Part shown: piece after piece, positions 20,911 through 21,484 of the stretch
How positions within the stretch are numbered: the stretch's first letter is position 1
Layout of the letters: every line of letters begins with the position of its first letter
From: GWC2-45-44 sp041661665
GTDB taxonomy: Bacteria; Planctomycetota; Phycisphaerae; Sedimentisphaerales; UBA12454
Assembly: GCA_041661665.1 (NCBI GenBank)
Contig: JBAZTW010000036.1
Location: forward strand, 1-21,484
Direction: 5' to 3'
Length of the DNA: 21,484 nucleotides
Translations under genes and position numbers: made by a program
Notes under the pieces: model-generated
The model's input: only the letters and a program-made list of their open reading frames with translations
Database searches by the model: none
Told to the model about the DNA's origin: nothing

Positions 20911-21484
20911 TTACACCGTCATCGTATTCATCGCATCAACAAAGCACTGATAATCATTGACCCATTTTTTCGCTTCGAGCAGTTCGATTTTGCCGGTCTT
21001 GACAAGTTTGGCGAGATTCTGCTCGAACGTAATCATTTTTTCGCCCGGAGCGTTTTTGGTTTTCGTCTGAAGCTGCGAATAAAGCTGCTCGATTTTGCCG
21101 TTCCTGATTAAATTGGCGACCGCATAATTATTATTCAAAATTTCCATACAGATAAGTCTGCCCGTGCCATCCTTTTTGGGTATCAATTTTTGGCATACAA
21201 CATAAGCAAGGCCCAGCGAAAGCTGATTGCGAACTTCATCCTGCCGGGACGCTGGAAAGTAGTCGAGTATCCTTGTGATTGTTCCGGTTACATCACGGGT
21301 ATGCAGCGTCGAAAAGACCAGATGGCCAGTCTCCGCCGCCATAAGCGTCATCGCTATCGTTTCAGCGTCTCTCATTTCGCCGACAAAAATAACATCAGGG
21401 TCTTCACGCAGCATAGCCTTTAAACCATCGACAAACGAAGGCACATCTCTGCCGACTTCGCGCTGCGATATAACGGAATTTTTC
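20911..21484 (-). CDS. pilT: Type IV pilus retraction ATPase, PilT-like (partial)
   Basis: The 3' part of a PilT/PilU-type secretion ATPase; the 5' end lies beyond the window, and the frame stays open to its edge (ISQREVGRD just before the visible part). Seen are the Walker B region REDPDVIFVGEMRD, the His box HLVFSTLHTRD and the conserved VVCQKLIPK block. The C-terminal region (about 60 residues after GEKMITFEQ) fits PilT-family proteins, ending in NDYQCFVDAMNTMTV. It would be a cytosolic hexameric motor that depolymerises the pilus, driving twitching motility. PilU cannot be excluded. It is convergent with pyrG. Confidence 0.88.
   Translation of the reverse strand, partial: KNSVISQREVGRDVPSFVDGLKAMLREDPDVIFVGEMRDAETIAMTLMAAETGHLVFSTLHTRDVTGTITRILDYFPASRQDEVRNQLSLGLAYVVCQKLIPKKDGTGRLICMEILNNNYAVANLIRNGKIEQLYSQLQTKTKNAPGEKMITFEQNLAKLVKTGKIELLEAKKWVNDYQCFVDAMNTMTV

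Overview
The window looks like a chromosomal segment of a Gram-negative bacterium, most likely a planctomycete of the Phycisphaerae type. This is inferred from three exported proteins with PEP-CTERM tails of the form VPEPAT...LSLLRRKK, a stand-alone LigD-type phosphoesterase domain of a kind I associate with Planctomycetota, CMP-KDO synthesis (hence an LPS-like outer membrane), a type IV pilus ATPase, and a kdsB-pyrG pair of the kind known from the related Chlamydiae. No phage, transposase, integrase or CRISPR array is visible.

Layout. Positions 1-991 hold no convincing gene but many short palindromes and REP-like repeats. A minus-strand housekeeping block follows: tRNA-Arg(ACG), pta, a small LigD-PE-like protein and ettA. 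From 4543 to 10846 the minus strand carries an envelope-type block: a channel-like five-helix protein, an Ig-like lipoprotein, two tiny membrane proteins (lmo0937/DUF5670 and DUF3185 types), a secreted protein with two Ig-like repeats, a DUF3309 mini-protein, two tandem paralogous exported proteins of unknown function and a radical SAM protein. Next come three PEP-CTERM genes (11295-13332, minus). Divergent from these on the plus strand is a signalling block: a soluble two-PAS histidine kinase, a LuxR-type response regulator, a receiver-only regulator, a small zinc-ribbon protein and an Fe-type superoxide dismutase with two plausible starts. tRNA-Ser(TGA), kdsB and a divergent pyrG follow. The window ends inside a convergent pilT-like gene.

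How it may work together. The envelope, PEP-CTERM, kinase/regulator and SOD genes look like a stress-response island. Its most notable feature is a repeated intergenic element of about 140 bp at 11025-11171 and 13488-13627. The copies lie 180-215 bp upstream of the channel gene and the first PEP-CTERM gene. Both can fold into a similar minus-strand RNA, and the differences between the copies keep pairing through G-U wobbles. A conserved downstream AAGCCG could compete for the same 5' strand. This is a candidate structured leader or shared regulatory element for the two gene blocks. A second notable point is a CTP synthase whose glutaminase triad has Cys where Glu is expected.
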